From Actinomyces vulturis (GTDB taxonomy: Bacteria; Actinomycetota; Actinomycetes; Actinomycetales; Actinomycetaceae), in assembly GCF_001687305.1 (NCBI RefSeq), contig NZ_KV700385.1, positions 248,001 to 312,000 on the forward strand: a DNA stretch of 64,000 bases. The letters run 5' to 3'. Below, one piece after another: positions 18,438 to 28,492 of the stretch. The position numbers and the translations under genes were made by a program. The notes beneath the pieces are model-generated. The model searched no databases and was not told the DNA's origin. It worked only from the letters and a program-made list of their open reading frames with translations. Every line of letters starts with the position of its first letter. The stretch's first letter is position 1.

Positions 18438-18472
18438 CGCGGCGCGGCCCACGTGCAGTGGGCCACGCCGCG
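18438..18472 (-). terminator. Strand-polar 15-bp hairpin between adk and map
   Basis: Arms CGCGGCG-C-GGCCCAC (18438-18452) and GTGGGCC-A-CGCCGCG (18458-18472) flank the loop GTGCA. Position 45/65 is a C-A mismatch on the plus strand but a G-U pair on the minus strand, so the RNA made from secY-adk folds into an uninterrupted stem. No U-tract is present; it may stop or attenuate transcription into map. Confidence 0.68.
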
Positions 18473-18514
18473 ATAAGTTGTAATAGGAGTTCATACTCCG
18501 GGTATTGCCGGTGG

Positions 18515-19099
18515 TCAGTGAGCATTCAGAGCGTCACGCAAGACGCTCATGATGCGCTCGGTGACGTCATTAATCTCACCAATACCATCAACCTGAAGCA
18601 GTAAATCGCGTTCACGGTACATGGCAGCCAGAGGTTCAGTCTGCTCTGCATACACCTCAAGGCGGCGGCGGATGACGGGTTCAGTGTCATCAGCGCGACC
18701 CTGTTCCTGGGCGCGGTTGAGCAGACGCTCAACAACAACGTCACTGTCTGCAGTAATTTCCACGACGGCATCGAGGCCAAGGCCGCGCTCTTCGAGCATA
18801 CGGTCCAGTTCGTGAACCTGTGCTTCGGTGCGGGGGTAGCCGTCAAGGAGGAAGCCTTCAACGCAGTCAGGCTGGCTGATGCGGTCGGCGACCATCGCGT
18901 TGGTCACGGAGTCGGGAACGTATTCGCCCTTGTCCATGTACTCCTTAGCCTTGAGGCCAAGTTCGGTTCCACCAGCAACGTTCGAGCGGAAGATATCTCC
19001 GGTGGAGATGGCGGGAATGTTGAGGGCTGCGCAGATACGTTCTGCCTGTGTGCCTTTGCCTGCCCCGGGAGGGCCTAGCAGCACCATACGTGCACTCAT
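18515..19099 (-). CDS. adk: Adenylate kinase
   Basis: A 194-residue adenylate kinase (short form, no zinc LID). It has the P-loop GPPGAGKGTQAERI at residues 9-22, the AMP-binding STGDIFR segment, the GYPRT motif (DGYPRTEAQVHELDRML) and VIRRRLEVYAEQTEPL. It keeps the ATP/AMP/ADP balance. It overlaps the end of secY by 4 bp (ATGA), so it is translationally coupled. Confidence 0.97.
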   Translation of the reverse strand: MSARMVLLGPPGAGKGTQAERICAALNIPAISTGDIFRSNVAGGTELGLKAKEYMDKGEYVPDSVTNAMVADRISQPDCVEGFLLDGYPRTEAQVHELDRMLEERGLGLDAVVEITADSDVVVERLLNRAQEQGRADDTEPVIRRRLEVYAEQTEPLAAMYRERDLLLQVDGIGEINDVTERIMSVLRDALNAH

Positions 19100-20388
19100 G
19101 AGAGGAATCCTTCGTAGTGTCGCTGTTGGAGTTGGGAGTTAATTTCCTTAACCGTCTGCAGACCAACGCCCACCATAATGAGGATCGTTGTTCCACCGAA
19201 CGGAAGATTCTGGGACAGGCCCAGGCCGATGACTGCCAGGGTAGGCAGGAGGGCGAGGACTGTCAGGTAGATAGCACCTGCGGTGGTGATACGGCTGATC
19301 ACGTAACTGAGGTACTTGACGGTGGGTTCACCGGCACGGATACCGGGGATGAAGCCACCATATTTCTTCATATTGTCGGCCACTTCCTGGGGATCGAAAG
19401 TGATGGCCGTGTAGAAGAAAGTGAAGAAGATCAGGAGCAGTGCGTAGAGCACGAGGTGCACGGTGTCGGTGGGGCCGAGGTTACGGGCGATCCACTGGAC
19501 CCATCCGTCGGTGGGGTTACCGAAGCGGGAGATCATCTGGGGCATGGCGAGCAGTGAGGCTGCGAAGATCACGGGGATCACGCCGGCCATGTTGATCTTG
19601 ATGGGAATGTAGGTGGTGGATCCACCGAGCATGCGGCGTCCGACCATGCGCTTGGCGTACTGGACCGGGATACGGCGGGTGGCCTGTTCAACGAAGACCA
19701 CGGCAAGGGTTGCCAGGAGCACGATGGCGACCACGGCGAGGAACTTGCCCAGGCCACCGTTACCACCGGCGATGGACCACATGGACTGAGGGAACTTGGC
19801 CACGATGGAGGTGAAGATCAGCAGGCTCATGCCGTTACCGATACCGTTTTCGGTGATGAGTTCGCCCAGCCACATAACCAGGCCGGTTCCTGCGGTCATG
19901 GTAATGACCATGATGGACAGGGTAAGAATGGAGGTGTCCGGGATAATCGGCACGGTACATCCGTGGAAGAGGTTGCCGTTGGCTGCGGTGGCCACGATCG
20001 TGGAGGACTGCAGCAGCCCCAGGCCGATAGTGAGGTAGCGGGTGTACTGGGTAAGTTTGGCGGTACCCTGCTGGCCTTCTTGGTGCAGTTGTTCGAAGTG
20101 TGGGATGACCACGCGGAGCAACTGAATGATGATGGAGGCGGTGATGTAGGGCATGATGCCGAGCGCGAATACGCTCAACTGCAGCAGTGCACCACCGGAG
20201 AAAATGTTGATGAGGCTGATGAGTCCGGCGTCTTCAGACTGGCCGATGCACTGTTGGACGTTATGCATCGATACACCGGGAGTCGGCACCACGGAACCCA
20301 AGCGGAAAAGGGCCATGATGGCGAAGGTGAAGAGCAGTTTGCGCCTCAGATCCGGCGTTTTAAACGCCTGCAGGAATGCGCTGAGCAC
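19096..20388 (-). CDS. secY: Protein translocase subunit SecY
   Basis: A 430-residue membrane protein with ten hydrophobic helices, the channel of SecYEG; SecA and SecE are also encoded in this window. Plug and gate motifs are present, for example ALFRLGSVVPTPGVS near helix 1, GNGMSLLIFTSI, QATRRIPVQYAKRMVGRR in the cytoplasmic C4 loop and the FGGTTILIMVGVGLQT region. It is 247 bp from rplO across a strong terminator, so secY-adk has its own promoter. Confidence 0.98.
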   Translation of the reverse strand: MLSAFLQAFKTPDLRRKLLFTFAIMALFRLGSVVPTPGVSMHNVQQCIGQSEDAGLISLINIFSGGALLQLSVFALGIMPYITASIIIQLLRVVIPHFEQLHQEGQQGTAKLTQYTRYLTIGLGLLQSSTIVATAANGNLFHGCTVPIIPDTSILTLSIMVITMTAGTGLVMWLGELITENGIGNGMSLLIFTSIVAKFPQSMWSIAGGNGGLGKFLAVVAIVLLATLAVVFVEQATRRIPVQYAKRMVGRRMLGGSTTYIPIKINMAGVIPVIFAASLLAMPQMISRFGNPTDGWVQWIARNLGPTDTVHLVLYALLLIFFTFFYTAITFDPQEVADNMKKYGGFIPGIRAGEPTVKYLSYVISRITTAGAIYLTVLALLPTLAVIGLGLSQNLPFGGTTILIMVGVGLQTVKEINSQLQQRHYEGFLS

Positions 20389-20534
20389 TCATCTCTCCTG
20401 TCAACGAAGGGACTAAATAGCACGCGCAGGGCCTGCACGCACACAAAACTAGGCCTACCTTACCCCGGATAGCGGGCACATTCATAGATGAGTCATGACT
20501 AACGCCGTATCGTCACCTTTCGCAAGTATCTTGA

Positions 20535-20580
20535 CAAGTAATGGTGGCCCTCCCCGATTGGGGAGGGCCACCATTACTTG
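20535..20580 (-). terminator. 21-bp perfect hairpin after rplO
   Basis: Arms at 20535-20555 and 20560-20580 are perfectly complementary around the loop GATT. It is about 55 nt after the rplO stop and ahead of secY. It is the longest stem in the window. No U-tract follows on either strand. Confidence 0.87.
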
Positions 20581-20635
20581 CGTTCACCACCGAAGTGGTT
20601 GACACGATGAGTCAGTTATTCAGCAGTGCGTGATT

Positions 20636-21118
20636 TCACTCAGCAGCCTTGATGGAGCCGCCTGCTGCCTCAACCTTGGAGGCTGCGGATGCGGACCATG
20701 CGTCTGCGGTGATCTCGAGAGCGACAGTAACGTCACCAGCACCGAGAACCTTGACGGGGCGGCCAGCGCGCACGGCGCCCTTAGCCACGAGATCGTCAAC
20801 ACTCACTGCGCCACCAGCGGGGAACAGTTCGGCGATACGGCCGACGTTCACCGGCTGGAATTCCACGCGGTTGCGGTTTTTGAAGCCACGGAGCTTGGGC
20901 AGACGCATGTGCAGAGGCATCTGGCCACCCTCGAAGCCTGCGGAAACCTGGTAACGGGCTTTAGTGCCCTTGGTGCCGCGGCCAGAGGTCTTACCCTTGC
21001 TGGCTTCACCACGACCCACGCGGGTCTTGGCTTTCTTGGAGCCTTCAGCAGGACGCAGGTGGTGAATCTTCACCACACGAGTCTGTTCCTGCTCGGCCTT
21101 CTTTGTGGACTGTGCCAT
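20636..21118 (-). CDS. rplO: 50S ribosomal protein L15 (uL15)
   Basis: L15 of 160 residues ([37 protein letters not shown], then [18 protein letters not shown], and [15 protein letters not shown]). L15 assembles late in the 50S. It starts 2 bp after rpmD. It is the last gene of the spc block here, because a long terminator separates it from secY, unlike in E. coli where rplO-secY is continuous. Confidence 0.97.
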   Translation of the reverse strand: MAQSTKKAEQEQTRVVKIHHLRPAEGSKKAKTRVGRGEASKGKTSGRGTKGTKARYQVSAGFEGGQMPLHMRLPKLRGFKNRNRVEFQPVNVGRIAELFPAGGAVSVDDLVAKGAVRAGRPVKVLGAGDVTVALEITADAWSASAASKVEAAGGSIKAAE

Positions 21119-21120
21119 GG

Positions 21121-21306
21121 TCAGTCAACCTCCTCAACAGTTACGAGGTGTGAAACCGTGGCGATCATGCCGCGTACGGTCTGAGAGTCCTCGCGAACCA
21201 CGGACTGGCGGATCTTGCGCAGACCGAGAGACTTGAGGGTCTCACGCTGGCGGTGAGTGCCGCCAATACCGGACTTGATCTGGGTCACCTTGAGCTGTGC
21301 CATCAC
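21121..21306 (-). CDS. rpmD: 50S ribosomal protein L30 (uL30)
   Basis: L30 of 61 residues ([32 protein letters not shown]). It is the short bacterial form. It overlaps the end of rpsE by 4 bp and rplO by 2-bp spacing, so the three are tightly coupled. Confidence 0.97.
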   Translation of the reverse strand: MMAQLKVTQIKSGIGGTHRQRETLKSLGLRKIRQSVVREDSQTVRGMIATVSHLVTVEEVD

Positions 21307-22010
21307 GCTTCGCCTCCTTCAGAAGCCTTAGCAGCTTCCTTTTTTTCAGCTTCAGCGCGCTTCTCAGCTTCACCCTCGGCGCGTGCACGCAGCATGGACT
21401 GCGGTGCAACATCCTCAAGAGGCAGGCCACGACGTGCGGCCACAGCCTCGGGCTGCTCCAACTTCTTCAATGCGTCCACAGTGGCGTGAACGATGTTGAT
21501 GGCGTTGGAAGAGCCAAGGGACTTGGAGAGAATGTCGTGGATACCTGCACAGTCGAGCACGGCGCGAACCGGGCCGCCGGCGATAACACCGGTACCGGGG
21601 CTTGCCGGACGAAGGAGAACGACGCCTGCGGCGTCTTCACCCTGAACGATGTGCGGAATGGTACGGCGGATCATGGGGACGTGGAAGAAGTTCTTCTTCG
21701 CAATCTCCACACCCTTGGCAATGGCGGTAGGAACTTCCTTCGCCTTGCCATAACCAATACCCACAGTGCCTTCACCGTCACCAACAACCACGAGAGCGGT
21801 GAAGGTGAATCGGCGGCCGCCCTTGACGACCTTGGAGACACGGTTAATAGTGACGACGCGCTCAATGTACTTGTCGTCGTTGCCACGACCCTTGTCGCGG
21901 CGATCGTTGTTGCGGTCGCGGCGGCCGCGGCCCTCGCCCCGGCGCTCGTTGTCCTCGCGCTGGGCCTGGCCGTCGGACGACTGGGACCTGCCTCGCTGCG
22001 GTGCAGCCAT
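21303..22010 (-). CDS. rpsE: 30S ribosomal protein S5 (uS5)
   Basis: S5 of 235 residues. The first 55 residues are an Arg/Gly/Asp-rich, low-complexity extension ([22 protein letters not shown]) typical of actinobacteria. The core follows ([39 protein letters not shown]). A variable C-terminal tail is rich in Ala/Glu/Lys (about 210-235). S5 controls decoding accuracy at the mRNA entry tunnel. It overlaps rpmD by 4 bp. Confidence 0.97.
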   Translation of the reverse strand: MAAPQRGRSQSSDGQAQREDNERRGEGRGRRDRNNDRRDKGRGNDDKYIERVVTINRVSKVVKGGRRFTFTALVVVGDGEGTVGIGYGKAKEVPTAIAKGVEIAKKNFFHVPMIRRTIPHIVQGEDAAGVVLLRPASPGTGVIAGGPVRAVLDCAGIHDILSKSLGSSNAINIVHATVDALKKLEQPEAVAARRGLPLEDVAPQSMLRARAEGEAEKRAEAEKKEAAKASEGGEA

Positions 22011-22044
22011 CAGATGTTCCTCTGCTTTCTGTCGTCAGACTGGC

Positions 22045-22425
22045 TCAGAGAGCCAGACCGCCCTCGCGGGCGCCTTCGGCTACGGCCGCGACACGGCCGT
22101 GGTACTTGTTACCGCCACGGTCGAACACAACCGCGTCAATGCCGAGTGCCTTGGCACGTTCGGCGATGAGTTCGCCCACCTTGCGGGCTGCGCCCACCTT
22201 GTGGCCTTCCACTCCCTGAGCAGCCTTCTCCAGAGTGGAGGCAGCACACAGGGTACGACCCACGGTGTCGTCCACGATCTGAGCAACCATGTGACGGTTG
22301 GATCGGGTAACAACGAGACGGGGACGCTCGGGGGTGCCGTTGATGTGCTTGCGCACACGCTGGTGGCGGATCTTGCGGGCAACGGCCTTGCCCTTGCCCC
22401 TCTTGATCGAGTAAGCCATGGTCAC
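22045..22425 (-). CDS. rplR: 50S ribosomal protein L18 (uL18)
   Basis: L18 of 124-126 residues ([20 protein letters not shown] to [29 protein letters not shown]). It binds 5S rRNA with L5. Start choice: GTG at 22425 overlaps the rplF stop (GTGA) and has AAAGG 7 nt upstream, while the ATG at 22419 is the more usual first residue (MAYSIKRG) but has a 13-nt spacing. The GTG is preferred on the ribosome-site evidence. Confidence 0.95.
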   Translation of the reverse strand: MTMAYSIKRGKGKAVARKIRHQRVRKHINGTPERPRLVVTRSNRHMVAQIVDDTVGRTLCAASTLEKAAQGVEGHKVGAARKVGELIAERAKALGIDAVVFDRGGNKYHGRVAAVAEGAREGGLAL

Positions 22426-22961
22426 TTACCAGCCTTTCCGACCTTGCGGCGCACGTTCTCGCCTGCGTAGCGCACACCCTTACCCTTGTAGGGCTCCGGG
22501 GGGCGAATCTTGCGGATGTTGGCGGCTACCTCGCCTACCTGCTCCTTAGAGATACCGGAAACGGTGATCTTGGTGTTGCCCTCAACCTGAAGGGTGATTC
22601 CCTCAGGAGGCTCAACAACCACAGTGTGGGAGAAGCCGAGGGAGAGCTCAATAGCCTGGCCCTTGGCGGCCACACGGTAACCGGTGCCGACGATCTCAAG
22701 TTTCTTTTCGTAACCCTCAGTCACACCAATCACCATGTTATTGATGAGAGTGCGGCTCAGGCCGTGCAGGGAGCGTGATTCACGCTCGTCGTTGGGACGG
22801 GTGACCTCAATGGATCCATCCTCAAGGCGAGCAACGCTCAGGGGCGCGGAAATCGTACGGGACAGGGTACCCTTAGGGCCCTTGACCGTAACGTCATTGC
22901 CGTCGATTGTGACGTCCACTCCGGCGGGAACCGGAACGGGGAGCCTTCCAATACGGGACAT
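22422..22961 (-). CDS. rplF: 50S ribosomal protein L6 (uL6)
   Basis: L6 of 179 residues ([34 protein letters not shown], then [29 protein letters not shown], ending [27 protein letters not shown]). Two OB-like domains contact the sarcin-ricin loop and the A-site region. It follows rpsH by 20 bp and overlaps rplR by 4 bp. Confidence 0.98.
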   Translation of the reverse strand: MSRIGRLPVPVPAGVDVTIDGNDVTVKGPKGTLSRTISAPLSVARLEDGSIEVTRPNDERESRSLHGLSRTLINNMVIGVTEGYEKKLEIVGTGYRVAAKGQAIELSLGFSHTVVVEPPEGITLQVEGNTKITVSGISKEQVGEVAANIRKIRPPEPYKGKGVRYAGENVRRKVGKAGK

Positions 22962-22981
22962 GGTTTTCCTCCGTTCCTATC

Positions 22982-23380
22982 TCACCAGATGTAAGCGAGG
23001 ACTTCCCCGCCCACACCCTTGTTCTCAGCCTGCTTGTCAGTCAGGAGGCCGGATGAGGTGGACAGAATAGCCACCCCCAGACCGCCGAGGACCTTGGGCA
23101 GGTTCGTGGACTTGGCGTAAACGCGCAGACCGGGCTTGGAGACTCGGCGCACGCCCTTGATGGCGCGCTGGCGGTTTGCACCGTACTTCAGACGCAGAGT
23201 GAGGGTCTTGCCGACCTCTGCATCAGTAACCTCGTAGCCGGCGATGTAGCCCTCGGCTTCCAACATCGCTGCGATGTTGACCTTGAGCTTGCTCGACGGC
23301 ATCGAGACGGTTTCATGGAATGCCTGGTTAGCATTCCGCAGACGAGTAAGCATGTCTGCAATGGGGTCTGTCATAGTCAT
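22982..23380 (-). CDS. rpsH: 30S ribosomal protein S8 (uS8)
   Basis: S8 of 132 residues ([23 protein letters not shown], ending [28 protein letters not shown]). It binds 16S helix 21 and, in E. coli, autoregulates the spc operon at an mRNA site near rplE; no clear similar site was checked here. The gap to rpsN is 56 bp. Confidence 0.97.
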   Translation of the reverse strand: MTMTDPIADMLTRLRNANQAFHETVSMPSSKLKVNIAAMLEAEGYIAGYEVTDAEVGKTLTLRLKYGANRQRAIKGVRRVSKPGLRVYAKSTNLPKVLGGLGVAILSTSSGLLTDKQAENKGVGGEVLAYIW

Positions 23381-23436
23381 GAGTGGGCCTCAGCCCTTCC
23401 TCGTCGGGGTTTCCTTACGGACCTTCGACGTAGTCG

Positions 23437-23622
23437 TTACCAGCTGCTCTTGGTCACGCCGGGGAGTTCGCCGCGCAGGGCCATCTCCCTCAGGCAGATA
23501 CGGCACAGGCCGAACTTGCGGTACACCGAGTGGGGGCGGCCACAGCGCTGGCAGCGCGTGTAGGCGCGAACACCGAACTTCGGCTTACGGTTCGCCTTCT
23601 GGATCAGAGCGGTCTTCGCCAT
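23437..23622 (-). CDS. rpsN: 30S ribosomal protein S14, type Z zinc form (uS14)
   Basis: A 61-residue type-Z S14 with the CxxC-CxxC zinc knuckle: CQRC at 23-26 and CRIC at 40-43 (positions in this protein). The start ATG at 23622 ([16 protein letters not shown]) is one base after the rplE stop. An upstream in-frame ATG at 23679 would run into rplE and is not credible. This is the zinc-dependent variant, whereas many actinobacteria also carry a zinc-free paralogue for zinc starvation elsewhere. Confidence 0.97.
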   Translation of the reverse strand: MAKTALIQKANRKPKFGVRAYTRCQRCGRPHSVYRKFGLCRICLREMALRGELPGVTKSSW

Positions 23623-23623
23623 G

Positions 23624-24187
23624 TCACTTCTCCTTGAAGGGGAAGCCGAGCTGCTTGAGCAAAGAGCGGGCTTCCTCATCGGTCTTAGCCGTGGTCACCA
23701 CGGTGATGTCCATGCCGCGAACGCGGTCAATTTTGTCCTGCTCAATCTCGTGGAACACAGCCTGCTCAGTGAGACCAAACGTGTAGTTGCCGTTCCCATC
23801 GAACTGCTTGGGGGACAGACCACGGAAGTCGCGGATACGGGGAAGAGAGATCGAGATGAGTCGATCAAGGAATTCCCACATGCGATCACCACGAAGGGTG
23901 ACGTGCGCACCAATGGGCATACCCTCACGCAACTTGAACTGTGCAATGGACTTGCGTGCCTTGGTCACCTGGGGCTTCTGACCGGTGATAGCGGTCAGGT
24001 CGCGCACAGCACCTTCGATCATCTTGGAATCGTGGGCTGCTTCACCCACACCCATGTTGACAACAACCTTAACGATGCGGCCAACTTCCATGACGTTGTT
24101 GTGTCCGAACTCTTTAAGGAGAGCAGGACGAATCTCGTCGTTGTACTGAGTCTTGAGACGGGGAGTGGTGTTCTCAGCCATGCTCAC
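23624..24187 (-). CDS. rplE: 50S ribosomal protein L5 (uL5)
   Basis: L5 of 187 residues ([19 protein letters not shown] to [16 protein letters not shown]). It binds 5S rRNA and the central protuberance. It overlaps the end of rplX by 4 bp and lies 1 bp from rpsN. Confidence 0.97.
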   Translation of the reverse strand: MSMAENTTPRLKTQYNDEIRPALLKEFGHNNVMEVGRIVKVVVNMGVGEAAHDSKMIEGAVRDLTAITGQKPQVTKARKSIAQFKLREGMPIGAHVTLRGDRMWEFLDRLISISLPRIRDFRGLSPKQFDGNGNYTFGLTEQAVFHEIEQDKIDRVRGMDITVVTTAKTDEEARSLLKQLGFPFKEK

Positions 24188-24528
24188 AACTCCTTCCCAG
24201 ACTTCTTGGCGTAACGCACACGGACGGTACGCTTACGGCCGTTGGCACGCTCGCCTTCTTCGACACGGAAGCCCACGCGAGTACGCTTCTTGGTCTCGGG
24301 ATCAACGAGCATGACGTTGGAGGCGTGAATGGGGGCCTCAACGGTCTCGATGCCACCAGTGCGAGCACCCTGGGCGCTCTGGCCAACCTTGACGTGCTTA
24401 GTGACGCGCTGAACGCCTTCCACAACCACGCGGTCGGTGTCGGTCAGGACTTCGAGCACACGGCCCGTCTTGCCCTTGTCTTTTCCGGCGATAACGATGA
24501 CCTGGTCACCCTTTTTAATGCGTGCCAT
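24184..24528 (-). CDS. rplX: 50S ribosomal protein L24 (uL24)
   Basis: L24 of 114 residues with an N-terminal KOW motif ([20 protein letters not shown]) and the conserved [20 protein letters not shown]24 starts 50S assembly. It is 3 bp from rplN and overlaps rplE by 4 bp. Confidence 0.97.
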   Translation of the reverse strand: MARIKKGDQVIVIAGKDKGKTGRVLEVLTDTDRVVVEGVQRVTKHVKVGQSAQGARTGGIETVEAPIHASNVMLVDPETKKRTRVGFRVEEGERANGRKRTVRVRYAKKSGKEL

Positions 24529-24531
24529 GAA

Positions 24532-24900
24532 TCAGATCACCTCCGGAGCGAGTGAAACGATGCGCATAAACTTCTTATCGCGAAGTTCACGGCCAACGGG
24601 GCCAAAGATGCGCGTACCGCGCGGCTCTCCGTCGTTCTTAAGGATGACGGCTGCGTTTTCGTCAAAACGGATGTACGAGCCATCGGGGCGTCGGCGCTCT
24701 TTACGAGTACGCACGACAACAGCCTTGACTACGTCGCCCTTCTTAACGTTGCCGCCGGGGATGGCGTCCTTCACGGTGGCGACGATGGTGTCGCCGATAC
24801 CCGCATAGCGCCGACCCGAGCCACCGAGTACACGGATGCACAGGATTTCCTTGGCACCGGTGTTGTCGGCGACCTTCAGTCGCGACTCCTGCTGGATCAT
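24532..24900 (-). CDS. rplN: 50S ribosomal protein L14 (uL14)
   Basis: L14 of 122 residues ([46 protein letters not shown]), the A-site side cover of the 50S and a bridge partner of S12. It heads rplN-rplX-rplE-rpsN-rpsH-rplF-rplR-rpsE-rpmD-rplO. A 267-bp gap upstream should contain its promoter, because an unrelated MFS gene intervenes before rpsQ. Confidence 0.98.
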   Translation of the reverse strand: MIQQESRLKVADNTGAKEILCIRVLGGSGRRYAGIGDTIVATVKDAIPGGNVKKGDVVKAVVVRTRKERRRPDGSYIRFDENAAVILKNDGEPRGTRIFGPVGRELRDKKFMRIVSLAPEVI

Positions 24901-25167
24901 TGAATGTTCTCCTGTCGTCGAGCCGGTTCTCAGGGATCACCCGAGCCTAGCCGAACGTTCTTTCGGTGGAACGTACTCCTGCACCCGCCTCTACGGGTAC
25001 GGATTCCTCAGCACGTATGTCCCACCAGACACAGGCGCATCACGCGCGAGGTCTCTGGAGGGCACACTGAGGGTGTACGCAACTGTGCAAGCCTATTACA
25101 TGGCCTGGCTGCAACGAAACCGGGGACGGTGGTGCAGGCCTGTGCCTTTGCTCACCAGCCACTCCAC

Positions 25168-26541
25168 TTATAGTGACATCAGTGCAGTTGTTCCCGATGA
25201 TGCACGCCTACTCAGCGGCAGCATCGTAAGCGTGACTATTCCAAGAAATATGAAAAGGACGACAGGAAGAATCGGCACGTTATGGGCATATGACCAACCA
25301 ACGGCGGAGGCCAAGAGTGTTCCCACAACATTGATTGGTACGCTTTCAATGAGAAGCATGGCACTGGAGATCTCCATAGCGTCAATGCCGTCATTCTCAA
25401 TCGGCGGACTCATCACCACGTTCAACGTGTCTAGGAATGATAATCCGATACCCAATCCGGCAAAGGCCCACCCGATGAAGAACACAGCAGCCCAATGCAT
25501 CCACATGCTGACACCCATCACAATGAGGCACACTGCGAGCAACACTCCCCCGGTGCACACGCGCATAAGGTAGACGCGCTGAGTAGTTGCCGGTTTAGGA
25601 CCGGTCCATAGTCCCGTCAGCGCCCATGCCAACCCCGAACAGGACAATAGCCAGGTGATTTGTGTGGCCGAGTAGTCGAAGTTCTCATGCCCAATCAAGG
25701 TGATCACCATGTCGGCACCCAAATAAGCCATATTGACGACGCCGAGAAGCACCAATGCTGCATGTCGCGTCTTTCCAGCACGCAAAGTTCGGTTGGGAAG
25801 AAGACGACGTAACGCAACGAATGCAACCGCGATACCTGCGATTGCGACAAGCAAAACCCACTGGCCAGCCCGATTCATCAGACCTAAAGCAAGAATTGAG
25901 CCAGATAACGCAAGAGCCCACCCAAAGGGAAGTTTGGCAGATTGGCGGGGCTCGACGTCGTCGATAAATCGCATCTGCCAGGCAATGACCAGACGGGCCA
26001 CCAGTAGGAAGGGGAGGTAGATCACCATGGCCCAACGCCAGTTAAGAGCGCTGGCAACTACTCCCCCGTAGGTGGGTCCGATGAGTGCGGAGAAGACCCA
26101 TGTGAGGTTGTTTAAGGCGAGCACCTTCTGGCGCATCGTTGCGGGCAGGAACTTAACGATGGCTCCAGTGGAGACGACGGCAAGGGCGCCGCTAGCGAGA
26201 CCAGAGATGATGCGCCCAACAACAAAAATCCCCAGTGATGGGGCTAATGCGCTCATCAAGCCGGCTGCGATGGATATGACGGTCAGGAGCGTGAATGCGC
26301 GGGACATGCCCATCACTCGTGTGATAGCTGGCGCCATCGGCATGGTGATGAATGTGGCAGCCATGCCTGCCCCAACGAGAAGTCCGTAGGACTGCACCGC
26401 GTTAAAGTCGTTGGCAATCAACGGATTGATGGTGGCCGCGACGTAGACTTGCATGCCGCTAATAAGTTCGATGAGGACAAGGCTGAGAGCCAAGACGCCC
26501 AGACGACTAGTCCAAGAGACGTCGTCCTGAGTAGTGATCAT
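25168..26541 (-). CDS. MFS transporter, drug-efflux-like
   Basis: A 457-residue MFS protein with twelve or so hydrophobic segments. The A-motif region GRIISGLASGALAVVSTGAIVKFLP and the DHA-type WRWAMVIYLPFLL sequence after helix 5 are visible. No substrate can be assigned. The start has AAGGG 6 nt upstream. It sits in the same direction between rpsQ and rplN, so it divides the S10 and spc r-protein clusters. Its codon use and GC look similar to its neighbours by eye. No mobile-element ends are seen, so I do not infer recent transfer. Confidence 0.86.
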   Translation of the reverse strand: MITTQDDVSWTSRLGVLALSLVLIELISGMQVYVAATINPLIANDFNAVQSYGLLVGAGMAATFITMPMAPAITRVMGMSRAFTLLTVISIAAGLMSALAPSLGIFVVGRIISGLASGALAVVSTGAIVKFLPATMRQKVLALNNLTWVFSALIGPTYGGVVASALNWRWAMVIYLPFLLVARLVIAWQMRFIDDVEPRQSAKLPFGWALALSGSILALGLMNRAGQWVLLVAIAGIAVAFVALRRLLPNRTLRAGKTRHAALVLLGVVNMAYLGADMVITLIGHENFDYSATQITWLLSCSGLAWALTGLWTGPKPATTQRVYLMRVCTGGVLLAVCLIVMGVSMWMHWAAVFFIGWAFAGLGIGLSFLDTLNVVMSPPIENDGIDAMEISSAMLLIESVPINVVGTLLASAVGWSYAHNVPILPVVLFIFLGIVTLTMLPLSRRASSGTTALMSL

Positions 26542-26632
26542 GGGTGCCCTTCGCAGCGCAGTGGTCAGCGGTCAATACGGTGGCCTCATCATACTGAGGG
26601 CGGTCGTAGGAGACACTGGTGGGAAAACGCCA

Positions 26633-26667
26633 ATGGCGCTATGCCTCGTAATGAGACATAGCGCCAT
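26633..26667 (-). terminator. 11-bp hairpin after rpsQ
   Basis: Arms ATGGCGCTATG (26633-26643) and its complement (26657-26667) with a small CTC-GTAAT-GAG stem inside. It lies 66 nt after the rpsQ stop and ends the S10 block before the MFS gene. Confidence 0.78.
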
Positions 26668-26733
26668 CGTGACGAAGTTTCCGCAGTGAAGCGGAGCGGT
26701 CATGATCGAGCGATCATGGGTGAATCGAAAAGA

Positions 26734-27018
26734 TCACTTAGCCTTTTCGATGACCCGGGTCAGACGCCAGTGCTTGGTGGCGCTGAGGGGACGGGTCTCC
26801 ATGATCTCGACGAGGTCGCCAACACCAGCGGTGTTGTTCTCATCGTGAACCTTGACCTTCTTGGAACGACGGAGAACCTTGCCGTAGAGAGAGTGCTTGT
26901 AGCGCTCTTCCACGAGGACCACAACGGTCTTCTCCATCTTGTCGGATACTACGTAGCCACGGCGAACCTTGCGCTCATTGCGCTCGGTGGTGGCCTCAGC
27001 GGTGGGGTTCTCGCTCAC
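26734..27018 (-). CDS. rpsQ: 30S ribosomal protein S17 (uS17)
   Basis: S17 of 94 residues with a short N-terminal extension ([18 protein letters not shown]) and the OB fold ([42 protein letters not shown]), ending [17 protein letters not shown]. It binds 16S helices 7 and 11. It overlaps rpmC by 4 bp. A terminator and an MFS gene follow, not rplN. Confidence 0.97.
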   Translation of the reverse strand: MSENPTAEATTERNERKVRRGYVVSDKMEKTVVVLVEERYKHSLYGKVLRRSKKVKVHDENNTAGVGDLVEIMETRPLSATKHWRLTRVIEKAK

Positions 27019-27260
27019 TTGGACTCCTCCGTGCTCGGAGCGGTACGGATGCCGAGCTCACGCTCGCGCACGATCGTGTAGATGCGGGCGATATCCCGAC
27101 GCACGGCCTTGAGACGGCCGTGGTCTTCGAGCTGACCGGTTGCTGCGGCAAAACGCAGGTTAAACAGTTCAGCCTTCGCCTTGGTGAGCTCCTCGGTGAG
27201 GCGCTCGTTATCCATGGCGTCCAGGTCGGACGGGGTCAATCCCTTGGAACCGATAGCCAT
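27015..27260 (-). CDS. rpmC: 50S ribosomal protein L29 (uL29)
   Basis: L29 of 81 residues ([56 protein letters not shown], shown by parts only). It forms part of the peptide exit port that recruits SRP and trigger factor. It overlaps rplP by 1 bp and rpsQ by 4 bp. Confidence 0.97.
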   Translation of the reverse strand: MAIGSKGLTPSDLDAMDNERLTEELTKAKAELFNLRFAAATGQLEDHGRLKAVRRDIARIYTIVRERELGIRTAPSTEESK

Positions 27261-27679
27261 CAGACGTCACCACCCTCACGAGTTACAAAACGGGTTTTCA
27301 TTGGGAGCTTGTGCATTGCGCGGCGCATTGCCTCGCGTGCCAGCGGCTCAGGAACACCAGCGAGCTCGAACATGATGCGTCCAGGCTTGACGTTGGCGAC
27401 CCACCATTCAGGCGCACCCTTACCGGAACCCATACGGGTTTCAGCGGGCTTCTTGGTCAGCGGGCGATCGGGGAAGATGTTGATCCACACCTTACCGCCA
27501 CGCTTGACGTGACGCGTCATGGCGATACGGGCTGCTTCGATCTGGCGGTTGGTGATGTAGGCGGGCTCAAGAGCCTGGATGCCGTAATCACCGAAAGCGA
27601 TCTGGTTGCCGCCCTTGCTCAGGCCCGTGCGGTGCGGGCGATGCTGCTTGCGGAACTTTGTCCGGCGAGGAATGAGCAT
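27260..27679 (-). CDS. rplP: 50S ribosomal protein L16 (uL16)
   Basis: L16 of 139 residues ([39 protein letters not shown], then [33 protein letters not shown]). It sits at the tRNA A/P-site arms and is needed for peptidyl transfer. It is 3 bp from rpsC and overlaps rpmC by 1 bp. Confidence 0.97.
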   Translation of the reverse strand: MLIPRRTKFRKQHRPHRTGLSKGGNQIAFGDYGIQALEPAYITNRQIEAARIAMTRHVKRGGKVWINIFPDRPLTKKPAETRMGSGKGAPEWWVANVKPGRIMFELAGVPEPLAREAMRRAMHKLPMKTRFVTREGGDV

Positions 27680-27682
27680 TTC

Positions 27683-28492
27683 TCAGGCCTCCGTCTGCTG
27701 GTCGGCGGCAGCGGTCTCGGCGGCCGACTGCTGCTCGGCCCGCTGCTCGGAGTTCTGACGGGGGGCGCGCTCGCCACGGCGTCCGCCGCGACGTTCGTTG
27801 CGACCGCCGCGACCGCGAGGTGCGGACTCGGCCTGCTGACGAGCGAACTCGCGCTCGGTCACATCGCCCTTGTAGATCCACACCTTGACGCCGAGACGTC
27901 CGAATGTGGTCTTTGCTTCGTAGAAGCCGTAGTCGATGTTTGCACGGAGGGTGTGCAGGGGCACACGGCCTTCGCGGTAGAACTCGCTGCGGCTCATTTC
28001 AGCGCCACCGAGACGACCGGAGCACTGGACACGGATGCCCTTGGCGCCGGCGCGCATGGCGGACTGCATACCCTTACGCATGGCGCGACGGAAAGAAACG
28101 CGAGAAGCGAGCTGCTCTGCGATTCCCTGTGCGACAAGCTGGGCGTCGATTTCGGGGTTCTTCACCTCGAGGATGTTGAGTTGAACCTGCTTACCGGTGA
28201 GCTTTTCGAGCTGACCGCGCAGACGCTCTGCCTCAGCACCACGGCGACCGATCACAATACCGGGACGTGCGGTGTGCAGGTCCACGCGGACACGGTCACG
28301 AGTGCGCTCGATGTCCACCTTGGCGATGCCGGCACGCTCAAGTCCATCGGACATGAGGCGGCGGATTTCAACGTCCTCTGCGACGAAGTCGCGGTAACGC
28401 TGGCCAGGCTTGGTGGAATCAGCGAACCACCGTGAACGGTGATCAGTGGTGATGCCCAGGCGGAACCCGGTCGGGTTGACCTTCTGCCCCAT
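27683..28492 (-). CDS. rpsC: 30S ribosomal protein S3 (uS3)
   Basis: S3 of 269 residues. It has an N-terminal domain ([23 protein letters not shown]), the KH domain with [14 protein letters not shown], and the C-terminal domain with [20 protein letters not shown]. Beyond residue about 215 is a Gly/Arg/Gln-rich tail ([22 protein letters not shown]), longer than in E. coli. S3 is part of the mRNA entry helicase. It overlaps rplV by 1 bp. Confidence 0.97.
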   Translation of the reverse strand: MGQKVNPTGFRLGITTDHRSRWFADSTKPGQRYRDFVAEDVEIRRLMSDGLERAGIAKVDIERTRDRVRVDLHTARPGIVIGRRGAEAERLRGQLEKLTGKQVQLNILEVKNPEIDAQLVAQGIAEQLASRVSFRRAMRKGMQSAMRAGAKGIRVQCSGRLGGAEMSRSEFYREGRVPLHTLRANIDYGFYEAKTTFGRLGVKVWIYKGDVTEREFARQQAESAPRGRGGRNERRGGRRGERAPRQNSEQRAEQQSAAETAAADQQTEA

